Origin: Chitinophaga sp.
Lineage (GTDB): Bacteria > Bacteroidota > Bacteroidia > Chitinophagales > Chitinophagaceae
Reading direction: 5' to 3'
NCBI RefSeq assembly: GCF_017745275.1
Contig: NZ_JAGHZS010000001.1
Location: forward strand, 992,001 to 1,056,000
Length of the DNA: 64,000 nt
Part shown: positions 16,794 through 25,369 of the stretch, piece by piece
Position numbering within the stretch: the first letter of the stretch is position 1
How the letters are laid out: each line of letters begins with the position of its first letter
Translations under genes and position numbers: made by a program
The notes under the pieces: generated by a model
Told to the model about the DNA's origin: nothing
Seen by the model: the letters and a program-made list of their open reading frames with translations, nothing else
Database searches by the model: none

Positions 16794-18263
16794 TTATAAC
16801 TTCACAATTTGCCATTGCTGGTTACCACCGGCATTCCAATACCATTGAATAATACTGGCGCCGTTAGCAGTAGAGCCGCCATTTACATCCAACGCCATTC
16901 CACTACTTACATTCATCACCTGGTAATAGCCAAAACCTATATCTATGATGTTCCATTGTTGATTTACACCACCCCAGTAATCCCACTGAATAATACCAGT
17001 ACCGCCACTATTGGAGGGTGTATCCAGTGATTTATTACTGTTACGGTTAGTAATCGCAAATTTTCCGCTGCCCAGGTCAGTCATTTTCCACTGCTGGTTA
17101 TTACCACCCCAATAAGCCCACTGGTTAATGGTTCCGCCGTTACTGGTGGAACTATTATACACATCCACTGCTTTGCCGCTCAGCAAAGAAATCATCTTAT
17201 ACCAGGCATTGCCATCAAAGGTAGCAGCAGGTTGGGTAATGTTTGTCAGTCCCCATGCATATTGCAGGCGGGTCAAACCGGAAATATTGGTAGTAGTAAC
17301 GGTACCGCCATTAACGGCTGTTATCGAATAATAATCGCCGGTACATAACCCTGGCCAATACACGCAGCCAATGCCACGGTTACGGATACCATTGGTCATC
17401 CCCTGGTAATAAGTAGCATCAACATTGGAGCCTGGTGCTGCCAGGTAATCCACACTGGTGGTCATAGGGACACCAAATTCGGTGACTACGGTTCTGTCGG
17501 GGTAAGCCAGTGCATTGATGGCTGTTTCCCACTCGGCGCTCGTGTGTTTATTCGGTTCAAACCAGGTGTAGTCGTGGAAAGACAATAAACAGGAACTAAA
17601 CCTGCTGTCTGCGCCTACGCCGTTAACATCTCCTGCATACCCCGCCCCATCCAGCATAATGCGGTTTCTGGGTACATTCGGATAATGCGAGAGCCAGTCT
17701 GCATACAGGTTATTCAGGTTTGCCAAACTATATCCATGAGGTTCATTAAATACCTCGAAATAAACGTTATCATTGCCACTGTATCTGTTAACCACGGCTT
17801 GCCACATGGCCCAGAATTGCGTTAAATTGTCCACTACTCCATCCTGGGAGCTGTACGCTTCCCAATAAGCGATGATGACTTTCATACCACTATTGGCTGC
17901 GGTATCAATAGCACCTACGTAACTATTCCACCATGCGCTGGAGGTAGTAGGTGGATTAATGGGGATACGAATAGTATTGGCGCCTCTTTGCTTAAAGGCA
18001 TTCACAATATTAATCGCTTTGGCGGCAGTAGTAGCGTAGCTGTCCGATGAATTCAGCCCGCTGATTACCAACGCATTGTCATTGAAATTATTTGCCGGAT
18101 CGGCCCAGTTCATGCCCTTGAAGTCCGACGAAGCCGTTAAGAGCTCCGATTTGGCTAACATGGTCTTCTCTCCGGGTATTTTTGCGACTATATTTTCTTT
18201 CAGGTTCTTAGTACAGCCAGCAAAAAGGACGACCAACGGCAAATAGAATAGTAATCGTTTCAT
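16794..18263 (-). CDS. Secreted GH5-type glycanase with C-terminal ricin-B lectin module (paralogue 1)
   Basis: 489 residues. A lipobox (LFAGC, Cys17) suggests an outer-membrane lipoprotein. The GH5-like TIM barrel (about 45-340) shows 'FKGMNWADP', 'GANTIRIPINPP', 'YFEVFNEPHGY' with the expected acid/base Glu174, and 'RTVVTEFGVP' with the expected nucleophile Glu262. Three QxW-type repeats (about 355-489; 'NNQQWKM', 'VNQQWNI', 'GNQQWQI') form a ricin-B lectin that would bind carbohydrate. It is about 85-90 percent identical, by eye, to the gene at 19597-21066. Candidate AraC-type operator repeats lie upstream. Its substrate is probably a beta-glucan or mannan, not determined. Confidence 0.9.
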   Translation of the reverse strand: MKRLLFYLPLVVLFAGCTKNLKENIVAKIPGEKTMLAKSELLTASSDFKGMNWADPANNFNDNALVISGLNSSDSYATTAAKAINIVNAFKQRGANTIRIPINPPTTSSAWWNSYVGAIDTAANSGMKVIIAYWEAYSSQDGVVDNLTQFWAMWQAVVNRYSGNDNVYFEVFNEPHGYSLANLNNLYADWLSHYPNVPRNRIMLDGAGYAGDVNGVGADSRFSSCLLSFHDYTWFEPNKHTSAEWETAINALAYPDRTVVTEFGVPMTTSVDYLAAPGSNVDATYYQGMTNGIRNRGIGCVYWPGLCTGDYYSITAVNGGTVTTTNISGLTRLQYAWGLTNITQPAATFDGNAWYKMISLLSGKAVDVYNSSTSNGGTINQWAYWGGNNQQWKMTDLGSGKFAITNRNSNKSLDTPSNSGGTGIIQWDYWGGVNQQWNIIDIGFGYYQVMNVSSGMALDVNGGSTANGASIIQWYWNAGGNQQWQIVKL

Positions 18264-18360
18264 GATGAATTACTTTTAAACGTGAAAAATGGAGGGTTAA
18301 TAAAAAATCAGCTTTCTGTGGAATAACGCCGGCAATATAGAGGTGTTCCGATAGTACACC

Positions 18361-18393
18361 GGGGGAGTAAATCGTTTAAAACAGGGGGTAAAT
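18361..18393. promoter_or_regulatory. Phased direct repeats upstream of GH5 copy 1 (candidate AraC-family operator)
   Basis: On the plus strand GGGGGAGTAAAT and GGGGGTAAAT place GTAAAT words exactly 21 bp apart (18367 and 18388), two helical turns. The same arrangement is kept upstream of copy 2 beside the araC-type gene. Confidence 0.5.
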
Positions 18394-18439
18394 TAGTATA
18401 CTTGTAAAAGTGAAATTAACAAGACAATCTAACTGCAGA

Positions 18440-18505
18440 ATCGCTTCAGTAGCCCATTTCCGGAGAAGCCCTCACCTGCGATGCGATAAGCTGAAGGACG
18501 AATAC
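18440..18505 (-). pseudogene. 3' fragment of the AraC-type regulator gene
   Basis: On the minus strand this stretch can be read as '(I)RPSAYR' followed by a one-base insertion and then sequence matching the last codons of the intact gene at 21248-22099 (ISPSAYRGQVQASPEVRH). It lies at the edge of the duplicated block, with no start, and is clearly non-functional. The remainder of the 18264-18633 spacer is the GH5 upstream region plus terC-proximal sequence without an ORF. Confidence 0.8.
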
Positions 18506-18633
18506 ATATTAAGAAGAAAAATTTTATCCCGGAAGAAATTATCCTCCCGGAAAATTAATTATCCGGGAAAGTAGCATACGTAAATAAACCGTATACCCTT
18601 TCCCGTTATTTTATTTTTTGGAAGATAAATACC

Positions 18634-19422
18634 TTATTGTTCATTATCCGGTAATTCAGGCTGATGCAGCTTTACCGGATTTTCCGAACGTGCTCTCATT
18701 TTCAGGTTGAGTACCTCTATGAATACAGAAAACGCCATCGCAAAATAAATATATCCTTTAGGGATATGCTGGTCAAAGCTTTCTGCAATCAGTGAAACGC
18801 CAATCAGCAACAGGAACGACAGCGCCAACATTTTTACAGTAGGATGCTTGTTCACAAAATGGCTGATAGATTCAGATGCCAGCATCATTACACCTACGGC
18901 AATCACTACCGCCGCAATCATAATTTCCACGTGGTCAGCCATACCTACCGCAGTAATCACGGAGTCCAGCGAAAACACAATATCCAGTAACAGGATCTGT
19001 ACAATCACCTGTCCAAATTTCAGCGCTTTAGCATTTGCATTACCATGTTCTCCTCCCTCCAGCTTCTCGTGAATTTCTGCTGTACTTTTATAAATCAGGA
19101 ATAATCCTCCAATCAGCAAAATAAGATCCCTCCCGGAGATAGCAGCCTTCTCCAGCCAATCCGGATTTTGCAATCCTATCCACTCTCCTACGTTAAACAA
19201 TGGCCTGGTCAGTGACATGATCCAGCTAATGGAAAGCAGTAATAAAATACGGACAAACATCGCCAGTCCCAATCCCAGGCGGCGGGCCTTCTTTTGCTTT
19301 TCCAACGGCAGCTTCCCCGCCAAAATGGAAATAAATACAATGTTGTCGATCCCCAATACAATTTCCAGTACAGTCAGGGTCAAAAGACTAATCAACGCAT
19401 CTATGGTGAGCAGGTGTTCCAT
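18634..19422 (-). CDS. TerC-family integral membrane protein
   Basis: 262 residues with seven to eight membrane helices. The paired acidic membrane motifs of the family are present: 'VLEIVLGIDNIVFIS' (about 18-32) and 'LLDIVFSLDSVITAVGMAD' (about 150-170). TerC-like proteins are linked to metal ion export or metallation of secreted proteins. It is a single gene that now lies between the two copies of the GH5 duplication and appears unaffected by it. The charged C-terminal tail (RARSENPVKLHQPELPDNEQ) is cytosolic and not diagnostic. Confidence 0.9.
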   Translation of the reverse strand: MEHLLTIDALISLLTLTVLEIVLGIDNIVFISILAGKLPLEKQKKARRLGLGLAMFVRILLLLSISWIMSLTRPLFNVGEWIGLQNPDWLEKAAISGRDLILLIGGLFLIYKSTAEIHEKLEGGEHGNANAKALKFGQVIVQILLLDIVFSLDSVITAVGMADHVEIMIAAVVIAVGVMMLASESISHFVNKHPTVKMLALSFLLLIGVSLIAESFDQHIPKGYIYFAMAFSVFIEVLNLKMRARSENPVKLHQPELPDNEQ

Positions 19423-19479
19423 AATTGACAGTTATATATAGGTTGTTACATGTGCAAACCGTAAGATACTTCCTTTTTT

Positions 19480-19577
19480 AATAGCAGAAAGCATAAAGCC
19501 GAAAGCATAAAGCTATTTTCGCGAGTGATCATCCGCTATAATAGCTTTATGCTTTCGGCTTTATGCTTTCTGCTATT
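19480..19577. repeat. Long hairpin element B (38-bp perfect arms, conserved loop)
   Basis: Arms 19480-19517 and 19540-19577 are perfectly complementary over 38 bp and built of GAAAGCATAAAGC-type words. The 22-nt loop carries CGCGAGTGATCATCCGCT at 19520-19537, itself nearly palindromic. It lies between the terC start and the end of GH5 copy 2. Confidence 0.9.
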
Positions 19578-19596
19578 CCAGAAAACTGATACGTTT

Positions 19597-21066
19597 TTAT
19601 AATTTCACAATCTGCCATTGCTGGTTACCACCAGCGTTCCAATACCATTGAATCACAGCAGCGCCATTGGCAGTAGAACCACCATTTACATCCAACGCCA
19701 TTCCACTACTTACATTCAACACCTGGTAATAGCCAAAACCTATATCTACGATGTTCCATTGTTGATTGGCACCACCCCAGTAATCCCACTGAATAATGCC
19801 AGTACCACCACTATTGGAGGGCGTATCCAGGGATTTATTACTGTTACGGTTGGTAATACTAAATTGTCCGCTGCCCAGGCTACCCATCTTCCATTGCTGG
19901 TTATTACCACCCCAATAACTCCACTGGTCAATAGTTCCGCCGTTACTGGTGGAGCTGTTGTACACATCTACAGCCTTACCGCTTTTTGAAGAAATAATCT
20001 TATACCATGCACTGCCATCAAATGTAGCAGCTGGTTGTGCAATGTTGGTGAGTCCCCATGCATACTGCAAACGGGCAAGACCGGAAGCATTGGTAGTAGT
20101 TACCGTACCACCGCTGAGTGCTGTTACGGCATAATAGTCGCCATCTCTTAACCCAGGCCAATATACGCAGCCAATGCCACTATTACGGATGCCATTGGTC
20201 ATTCCCTGGTAATAAGTAGCATCACCATTGGTGCCCGGTGCCGCCAGGTAATCCGTGCCGGTGGTCATGGGAATTCCAAACTCGGTAACTACTGTTCTGT
20301 CGGGGTATGCCAGTGCATAGATCGCGGTTTCCCAGTCGGCGCTGGTATGTTTGGTATTATCAAACCAGGTATAATCATGGAAAGACAACAGGCAGTTACT
20401 AAACCGGCTGTCTGCGCCTACACCATTTACATCTGTTGCATATCCCGCCCCATCAAGCAGGATGCGGTTTTTCGGTACGTTTGGATAGTGTGTGAGCCAG
20501 TCTGCATACAGGTTATTCAGGTTTGCCAAACTATATCCATGAGGTTCATTAAACACCTCAAAATAAACGTTACCATTGCCACTGTATCTGTTAACCACGG
20601 TTTGCCACATGGCCCAGAATTGAGTTAAATTGTCCACTACTCCATCGCGGGAGCTGGCTGCCTCCCAATAAGCGATGATGACTTTCATGCCACTGTTAGC
20701 CGCCGTATCAATAGCGCCTATATAACTATTCCACCAGCTTTGAGAAGCAGTAGGTGGATTGATAGGGATACGAATAGTATTGGCGCCTCTTTGCTTAAAG
20801 GCATTTACAATATTAATCGCTTTGGTGGCGGTAGTAGCGTAGCTGTCGGATGAACTCAAACCACTCGGTACTACCCAATCGTCTTTGAAATTGTCGGCCG
20901 GATCGGCCCAGTTCATCCCCTTGAAATCGGAGGTCGCTGCCAGTAGCCCGGAGTTGGCTAACATGGTTTTTTCTCCGGGCATTTTTGTAACCAGGTTTTC
21001 TTTCATGTTCTTTGTACAGCCAGCAACGAGGACCACCAACGGGAAATAGAATAGTAATCGTTTCAT
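19597..21066 (-). CDS. Secreted GH5-type glycanase with C-terminal ricin-B lectin module (paralogue 2)
   Basis: 489 residues, same length and architecture as the gene at 16794-18263: lipobox (LVAGC, Cys17), GH5-like barrel with 'YFEVFNEPHGY' (expected acid/base Glu174) and 'RTVVTEFGIP' (expected nucleophile Glu262), and three ricin-B QxW repeats. Differences between the two proteins are scattered substitutions rather than indels. Both keep all catalytic residues, so both look functional. This copy sits directly downstream, on the same strand, of the AraC-family regulator gene. The upstream spacer holds the phased direct repeats, suggesting regulation by that protein. Confidence 0.9.
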   Translation of the reverse strand: MKRLLFYFPLVVLVAGCTKNMKENLVTKMPGEKTMLANSGLLAATSDFKGMNWADPADNFKDDWVVPSGLSSSDSYATTATKAINIVNAFKQRGANTIRIPINPPTASQSWWNSYIGAIDTAANSGMKVIIAYWEAASSRDGVVDNLTQFWAMWQTVVNRYSGNGNVYFEVFNEPHGYSLANLNNLYADWLTHYPNVPKNRILLDGAGYATDVNGVGADSRFSNCLLSFHDYTWFDNTKHTSADWETAIYALAYPDRTVVTEFGIPMTTGTDYLAAPGTNGDATYYQGMTNGIRNSGIGCVYWPGLRDGDYYAVTALSGGTVTTTNASGLARLQYAWGLTNIAQPAATFDGSAWYKIISSKSGKAVDVYNSSTSNGGTIDQWSYWGGNNQQWKMGSLGSGQFSITNRNSNKSLDTPSNSGGTGIIQWDYWGGANQQWNIVDIGFGYYQVLNVSSGMALDVNGGSTANGAAVIQWYWNAGGNQQWQIVKL

Positions 21067-21161
21067 GATGAATTACTTTTAAACGTGAAAAATGGAGGGT
21101 TAATAATATCAGCTTTCTGTGGAATAACGCCGGCAATATAGGGGTGTTCCGATAGTACACC

Positions 21162-21194
21162 GGGGGAGTAAATCGTTTAAAACAGGGGGTAAAT
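21162..21194. promoter_or_regulatory. Phased direct repeats upstream of GH5 copy 2 (candidate AraC-family operator)
   Basis: GTAAAT words at 21168 and 21189 are 21 bp apart, each preceded by a G-tract, as in copy 1. They lie 100-130 nt upstream of the GH5 start and next to the araC-type gene's 3' end. Confidence 0.5.
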
Positions 21195-21247
21195 TGGTAT
21201 TCTTATAAAAGTGAAATTAATAAGACAATTCAACTGCCGTGGCCGCT

Positions 21248-22099
21248 TTAATGCCGCACTTCCGGCGAAGCCTGCACCTGCCCGCGATAAGCAGAAGGAC
21301 TGATCCCATGGTATTTCCGGAAAAACTTATTCAGGTGGCTCTGGTCATTGAAGCCCAGTTCATGGCTAATTTCTTTTAAGGAAAACGTACTGTAGTGCAA
21401 CCTGTTTTCCAGTAAATGCAGCTTATATTGATTTACATATTCCCGCAGGGAACTACCTGTTTGTTCTTTAAAGAAAGCACCGAGATAATGTTTGGAATAA
21501 CCGAAAATAGCCGCCAGTTGCTCTATCTGCACTTCACCGGTTTCGTGAATATGTTCATGTATATGATGGAGAATAGCCGTTACCCGCGCTCCGCCAGCAG
21601 TTGCCGCCTGCGGTAACGCTTCATCGGCGGCCTTTTTTATTTTGGTAAATAATGCCTGTAACAGGAAGAAAATAGTTTCACTGTTTTCACCATTAGCCGC
21701 CTTCCATTCACTGCTGATCAACTGCACCAATGGCTCCATACCTGCAGCAGCCACGCTAAATATCCGCTGCTCCCTTGCCTGCAGTAATAACCGGTCCAGC
21801 TCCTGGTTCCATTGTTGCTCCAACCGCATATGCCCGCTGCCCTGCAGGTATACATTGGTAAACTTGATGAACGTAAAAGTAGTAGCGGTAGTAATGTTGA
21901 AGTGATGGGCATCGCAGGGTGCCAGCAGAAAAAGACAAGGCCCCGTATAAGGATAATCTACACCGGATATACAATGGGTACCACTTCCACTATGAATAAA
22001 TATTAATTCAAAATGATTATGGTTATGCACGGGATGCTGCCACTCCGTAGCCGTAAAATGCGACACCTTCAGGTACTCCAGTTGTATGTATCTCTTCAT
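21248..22099 (-). CDS. AraC-family transcriptional regulator
   Basis: 283 residues from the ATG at 22099, before 'KRYIQLEYLKVSHF'; a longer reading from 22156 adds an atypical leader. The N-terminal cupin-type sensor (about 1-130) contains 'HPVHNHNHFELIFIHSGSG'. The C-terminal pair of helix-turn-helices (about 185-283) has 'IEQLAAIFGYSKHYLGAFFKEQTGSS' and 'LKEISHELGFNDQSHLNKFFRKYHGISPSAYR', the AraC/XylS signature. It is divergent from an SDR enzyme gene 103 nt away and upstream of a GH5 gene on the same strand, either of which may be its target. Its last codons were captured in the segmental duplication. Confidence 0.9.
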   Translation of the reverse strand: MKRYIQLEYLKVSHFTATEWQHPVHNHNHFELIFIHSGSGTHCISGVDYPYTGPCLFLLAPCDAHHFNITTATTFTFIKFTNVYLQGSGHMRLEQQWNQELDRLLLQAREQRIFSVAAAGMEPLVQLISSEWKAANGENSETIFFLLQALFTKIKKAADEALPQAATAGGARVTAILHHIHEHIHETGEVQIEQLAAIFGYSKHYLGAFFKEQTGSSLREYVNQYKLHLLENRLHYSTFSLKEISHELGFNDQSHLNKFFRKYHGISPSAYRGQVQASPEVRH

Positions 22100-22202
22100 T
22101 CGTTGAAATATACCAATTATCCACCGCAATGTACAAATCCGGTGAATCCCCGGCACGCGATCTTTGTGTTATCAAAATCAATACTAAAAATACAACAGTA
22201 AT

Positions 22203-23267
22203 ATGAAACAGCATAATAATCGGAAAGTGGCGCTGATAGTAGGCGCACAGGGTGTAATAGGACGTAATTTATCCGCTTACCTGGAAGCGCAACAGGAATG
22301 GGACATCATCGGTTTATCGAGAAGAGGTGGTGAAGAAACGCCGTACCTAAAACACATCGCAGTAGACCTGATGAACGAAGCTGACACTCAAAAAAAACTT
22401 GGTCATCTTACCACGGTAACGCATATATTTTATGCTGCCTACCAGGATGCCGGCACCTGGGCCGGGCTGGTAGCACCCAATATGACCATGCTGCAAAATG
22501 TAGTCAATGTAGTAGAACCTGTTGCCACGCAACTGCAGCACATCAGCCTGATGCAAGGCTATAAAGTATACGGCGCTCACCTGGGACCATTTAAAACACC
22601 TGCGCGTGAATCAGATGCCGGCACCTTTATGCCACCGGAATTCAACATGTCGCAGCAACATTTCCTGGAGCACAAACAGCGCGGCAAATCCTGGACCTGG
22701 TCAGCGATACGCCCGTCTGTAGTTGGTGGCTTTGCACTCGGCAACCCGATGAACCTCGCCATGGTCATTGCGGTATACGCTGCTATTTCCAAAGAGCTGG
22801 GACTACCTCTCCGCTTCCCTGGTAAGCCCGGCGCTTACCATACCCTGATGGAAATGACGGATGCCAACCTGCTGGCCAAAGCCACTGCCTGGGCGGCTAC
22901 CAACGATGCCGGCGCCAACAGTGCTTTCAACATCAACAACGGCGACCTGTTTCGCTGGTCAGATCTCTGGCCACGCATTGCCCGCTATTTTGATATGGAA
23001 GTAGCAGATCCACTGCCCATACCACTGGCGGAAGTAATGGCAGATAAAGCACCGCTCTGGAACAATATGATGGAGAAATATGGACTACAGCACAGCTATG
23101 AAGAAGTATCTTCCTGGAAATTTGGAGACTTCGTGTTCTCCTGGGATTATGATTTCTTCGCCGACGGCTCAAAAGCCCGCAGGGCAGGCTTCCACGAGTT
23201 CGTGGATACAGCAGCCATGTTTATGGAAATCTTCGACAATTTTAAGAAGATGAAGGTGATTCCGTAA
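22203..23267 (+). CDS. SDR-family NAD(P)-dependent reductase (PRISE-like)
   Basis: 354 residues. The N-terminal Rossmann motif 'ALIVGAQGVIGRNLSAYL' and 'DIIGLSRRGGEE' (dinucleotide specificity loop with two Arg, suggesting NADPH) mark an extended SDR. 'HISLMQGYKVYGAHLGP' carries the Tyr/Lys pair (YKVYG) and 'WTWSAIRPSVVGG' is the usual next strand. This pattern resembles progesterone-5-beta-reductase/iridoid-synthase-like enzymes that reduce enones. The gene is divergent from an AraC-type regulator that may control it. A terminator follows at 23334. Confidence 0.8.
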   Translation: MKQHNNRKVALIVGAQGVIGRNLSAYLEAQQEWDIIGLSRRGGEETPYLKHIAVDLMNEADTQKKLGHLTTVTHIFYAAYQDAGTWAGLVAPNMTMLQNVVNVVEPVATQLQHISLMQGYKVYGAHLGPFKTPARESDAGTFMPPEFNMSQQHFLEHKQRGKSWTWSAIRPSVVGGFALGNPMNLAMVIAVYAAISKELGLPLRFPGKPGAYHTLMEMTDANLLAKATAWAATNDAGANSAFNINNGDLFRWSDLWPRIARYFDMEVADPLPIPLAEVMADKAPLWNNMMEKYGLQHSYEEVSSWKFGDFVFSWDYDFFADGSKARRAGFHEFVDTAAMFMEIFDNFKKMKVIP

Positions 23268-23333
23268 GTCTTAAAAAAAACAAAGGAAGCACTTCATTGA
23301 AATTGTTGTATCAGATTTTTTTGACCGATGGAT

Positions 23334-23372
23334 AAAAAAAAGAGATGGAAATAATTTCCATCTCTTTTTTTG
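23334..23372. terminator. Bidirectional terminator between SDR gene and tRNA-Gln
   Basis: A nearly 19-bp perfect stem (core AGAGATGGAAAT/ATTTCCATCTCT, single-base centre) with A- and T-tracts at its outer ends. It would end both the plus-strand SDR mRNA and the minus-strand tRNA-Gln. Confidence 0.9.
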
Positions 23373-23375
23373 TAG

Positions 23376-23446
23376 TTGCCCAACCTGGATTCGAACCAAG
23401 ACAAACAGAACCAAAATCTGTCGTACTACCATTATACTATTGGGCA
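23376..23446 (-). tRNA. tRNA-Gln (anticodon TTG), second copy
   Basis: 71-nt cloverleaf, identical to the copy at 10732-10802 except one base in the acceptor stem (TGCCCAA/TTGGGCA, fully Watson-Crick here). Anticodon TTG, T-loop TTCGAAT, CCA not encoded. Confidence 0.95.
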
Positions 23447-23560
23447 ATACCCTTGTTGTTTGGGATGGCAAAAGTATAACTTTTTTTATTTCTGCAAAAA
23501 AAACTTGCAATATTTTTTAGATATCCTTTGCAATCCTCCACAGTCAAGCATCACCAAGGG

Positions 23561-24613
23561 CTATTCTTTGACTGCCCCTGTTAACTTATTCGCTTTTTCA
23601 CTTATTTGTTCCGGTTTTATCCACTCCATACAGGCGTGATCTCCTCTGAAACAGGGCTTATTCCCAAAAACAGAGCAGGGCCGGCAATTAAGATCATTCA
23701 TTTGTACAGCATTGTCGGCTGACTGTGCATACCCCATAAAGCCAGCAAAAGGGTGTGTAGCGCCCCAAACAGATACTACGGGCACCCCAAACAGGGAAGC
23801 CAGGTGCATATTAGCGGAGTCCATGCTGATCATGACATCTAACTGGCTGATAATTGCCATTTCTTCCGCCAGCGCAAAGCGACCAGCTATCAATATAGTT
23901 TGCGGGTATTTAGCCTGTAATTCCGTTAATAAAGCTACTTCCTGCTTCCCACCGCCCATCAGCAATACCCGGTGATGCGGCTCCTGCAGTAATAGTTCCA
24001 ACACCTCCGCCATTTTCTCCAGCGGATACATCTTTTCGCGGTAAGTGGCAAAAGGAGCCACTCCAATCCACTTTTCAGCGCCTTTCGTACCAGTAACCGC
24101 TGTGATGGATTCCGTTAAAGCACGGGGCGGAAAAACGGGTTTATGGCCCATTTCACAGCGTAGGCCTAGCTGCCGGAAAACCACGGCATAACGCTCAATA
24201 GTACTGGTAAGTGGCTGCAGCACTTTATTCTCCTTTCTTGTCAACGCCTTTTTCTCTGCACGGCCTTTATCAATCGTGGCTACCGGTGTACCCGTGAGCC
24301 GGAAAAAGGTGCGTATTATCTTCGACCGCAATACATTGTGCAAATCGGCTACGGCATGAATACGGTGTGCCTTTTTCACTTCCCGGAATAAACGGTATAG
24401 CCCTTTTATACCTTTATGAGTGCCTTTTACATCAGCTGGGAAAAAGGTAAGCCTGGGAATATTGGCACACAAAGCGCCCCAGTTCCGGTTGGTCACAAAA
24501 ACAATCTCCGTGTCCGGATTATCCTCCAACACCTGCTTCATCACAGGGATGGTCATGGCTACGTCGCCCATAGCCGACAACCGGGTAACCAGTATCGTTT
24601 TAACAGTGCCCAA
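23561..24613 (-). CDS. Glycosyltransferase family 9 (heptosyltransferase-like)
   Basis: 350 residues. 'ILVTRLSAMGDVAMTIPVMKQVLE' at the N-terminus and 'GVAPFATYREKMYPLEKMAEVLELLL', 'VLLMGGGKQE', 'DVMISMDSANMHLASLFGVPVVSVWGATHPFAGF' further on are the GT9/heptosyltransferase signatures (GT-B fold). It probably adds a sugar to lipid A-core or another envelope glycan on the cytosolic face of the inner membrane. The best start is a TTG at 24613, 11 nt after the stop of the DUF4254 gene, consistent with translational coupling. The C-terminus has a Cys-rich patch ('LNCRPCSVFGNKPCFRGDHAC'). Confidence 0.9.
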   Translation of the reverse strand: MGTVKTILVTRLSAMGDVAMTIPVMKQVLEDNPDTEIVFVTNRNWGALCANIPRLTFFPADVKGTHKGIKGLYRLFREVKKAHRIHAVADLHNVLRSKIIRTFFRLTGTPVATIDKGRAEKKALTRKENKVLQPLTSTIERYAVVFRQLGLRCEMGHKPVFPPRALTESITAVTGTKGAEKWIGVAPFATYREKMYPLEKMAEVLELLLQEPHHRVLLMGGGKQEVALLTELQAKYPQTILIAGRFALAEEMAIISQLDVMISMDSANMHLASLFGVPVVSVWGATHPFAGFMGYAQSADNAVQMNDLNCRPCSVFGNKPCFRGDHACMEWIKPEQISEKANKLTGAVKE

Positions 24614-24624
24614 TGATTGCAGAT

Positions 24625-25230
24625 TTATTTTTCAGTTTTGTATAAAACAGGGTTCAGGGAAGGATCATTATACATCTTCATCTGCTTATATACCTTCATA
24701 AATTTCCTGCCTGCTTCAATATCTGCCAGTAACGCTTCTATAGCAGTTCCCAGGTCCTGTTGCTGTTCCAGCAGGATATCCAGTTTCTTCTGACAAGCTG
24801 CCCGGTGCTCAGGTGTAGCATCCACCCGGTTGGCTTCCTCCTGCATATGATAAATTTTCAGCGCCAGGATAGACAAACGATCTATTGCCCAGGCCGGACT
24901 TTCTGTATTAATGCTGGCAGTTGCCGCCGGTACTACTTTGCTGTATTTTTCCAGGAAATAGCTGTCGATATACTCCACCACATCAGTGCGTTCCTGGTTG
25001 GAACGATCTATCCAACGCTTAATACCCAGGGCTTCTACCGGGTTAATTTGCGGATCGCGGATAATATCTTCCAGGTGCCACTGCACCGTGTCTATCCAGT
25101 TTTTCAGGTAAAGCAGGTGCTCAACGCTGCTCTTTTCATAAGGATTGGAAATGGCCTGATGCACATCGTTATGCTCGTGGTAGGCCGCGATACTTTGGTT
25201 AAATATCTTATTGCACAATTGTGTAAACAT
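24625..25230 (-). CDS. DUF4254 protein
   Basis: 201 residues from the ATG at 25230 (MFTQLCNKI...); an ATG five codons upstream is also possible. It is predicted all-helical and cytosolic, with 'HLLYLKNWIDTVQWHLEDIIRDPQI' and 'LGIKRWIDRSNQERTDVVEYID' conserved features of DUF4254. These proteins recur next to GT9-type glycosyltransferase genes in Bacteroidota, as here, hinting at a shared envelope role. Activity unknown. Confidence 0.8.
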   Translation of the reverse strand: MFTQLCNKIFNQSIAAYHEHNDVHQAISNPYEKSSVEHLLYLKNWIDTVQWHLEDIIRDPQINPVEALGIKRWIDRSNQERTDVVEYIDSYFLEKYSKVVPAATASINTESPAWAIDRLSILALKIYHMQEEANRVDATPEHRAACQKKLDILLEQQQDLGTAIEALLADIEAGRKFMKVYKQMKMYNDPSLNPVLYKTEK

Positions 25231-25270
25231 GCCGCGAAGGTACAAAAAACAGGCATTTTCAATAGCTGAA

Positions 25271-25369
25271 AGCAGAAAGCGGAAAGCAAAAAGCTATTGT
25301 AGCGGATGAAAAACATAATATCCGCTCACTTCACTCGCTACAATAGCTTTTTGCTTTCCGCTTTCTGCT
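25271..25369. repeat. Long hairpin element C (34-bp perfect arms, split conserved loop)
   Basis: Arms 25271-25304 and 25336-25369 are perfectly complementary over 34 bp. Read on the minus strand, the centre has GCGAGTGA (25331-25338) and TCATCCGCTA (25300-25309), the two halves of the element B loop core, separated by about 21 extra bases. It lies upstream of the DUF4254 gene. Confidence 0.8.

Larger units (their letters stand above)
16678..18505. repeat. Segmental duplication, copy 1 (derived)
   Basis: About 1.83 kb homologous to 19480-21303. It includes the hairpin element, the GH5-ricin gene, its upstream region with phased direct repeats, and a scrap of the araC-type gene. Because the araC-type gene is intact only beside copy 2, copy 1 is the derived one. 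Edges were judged by eye and may be off by a few bases. Confidence 0.85.
19480..21303. repeat. Segmental duplication, copy 2 (source)
   Basis: Homologous to 16678-18505. At its right edge the homology runs into the 3' end of the intact araC-type gene at 21248, which marks this as the original arrangement. Confidence 0.85.

Noticed and set aside
16678..21303. Composite transposon carrying the GH5 gene
   Set aside because: No transposase gene or terminal target duplication is seen; the block edges are a hairpin on one side and a broken regulator gene on the other.
10732..23446. Duplicated tRNA-Gln genes as ends of an integrated island
   Set aside because: Both tRNAs are complete with their own terminators, the genes between them look like ordinary chromosome, and no integrase or direct-repeat att site accompanies either.
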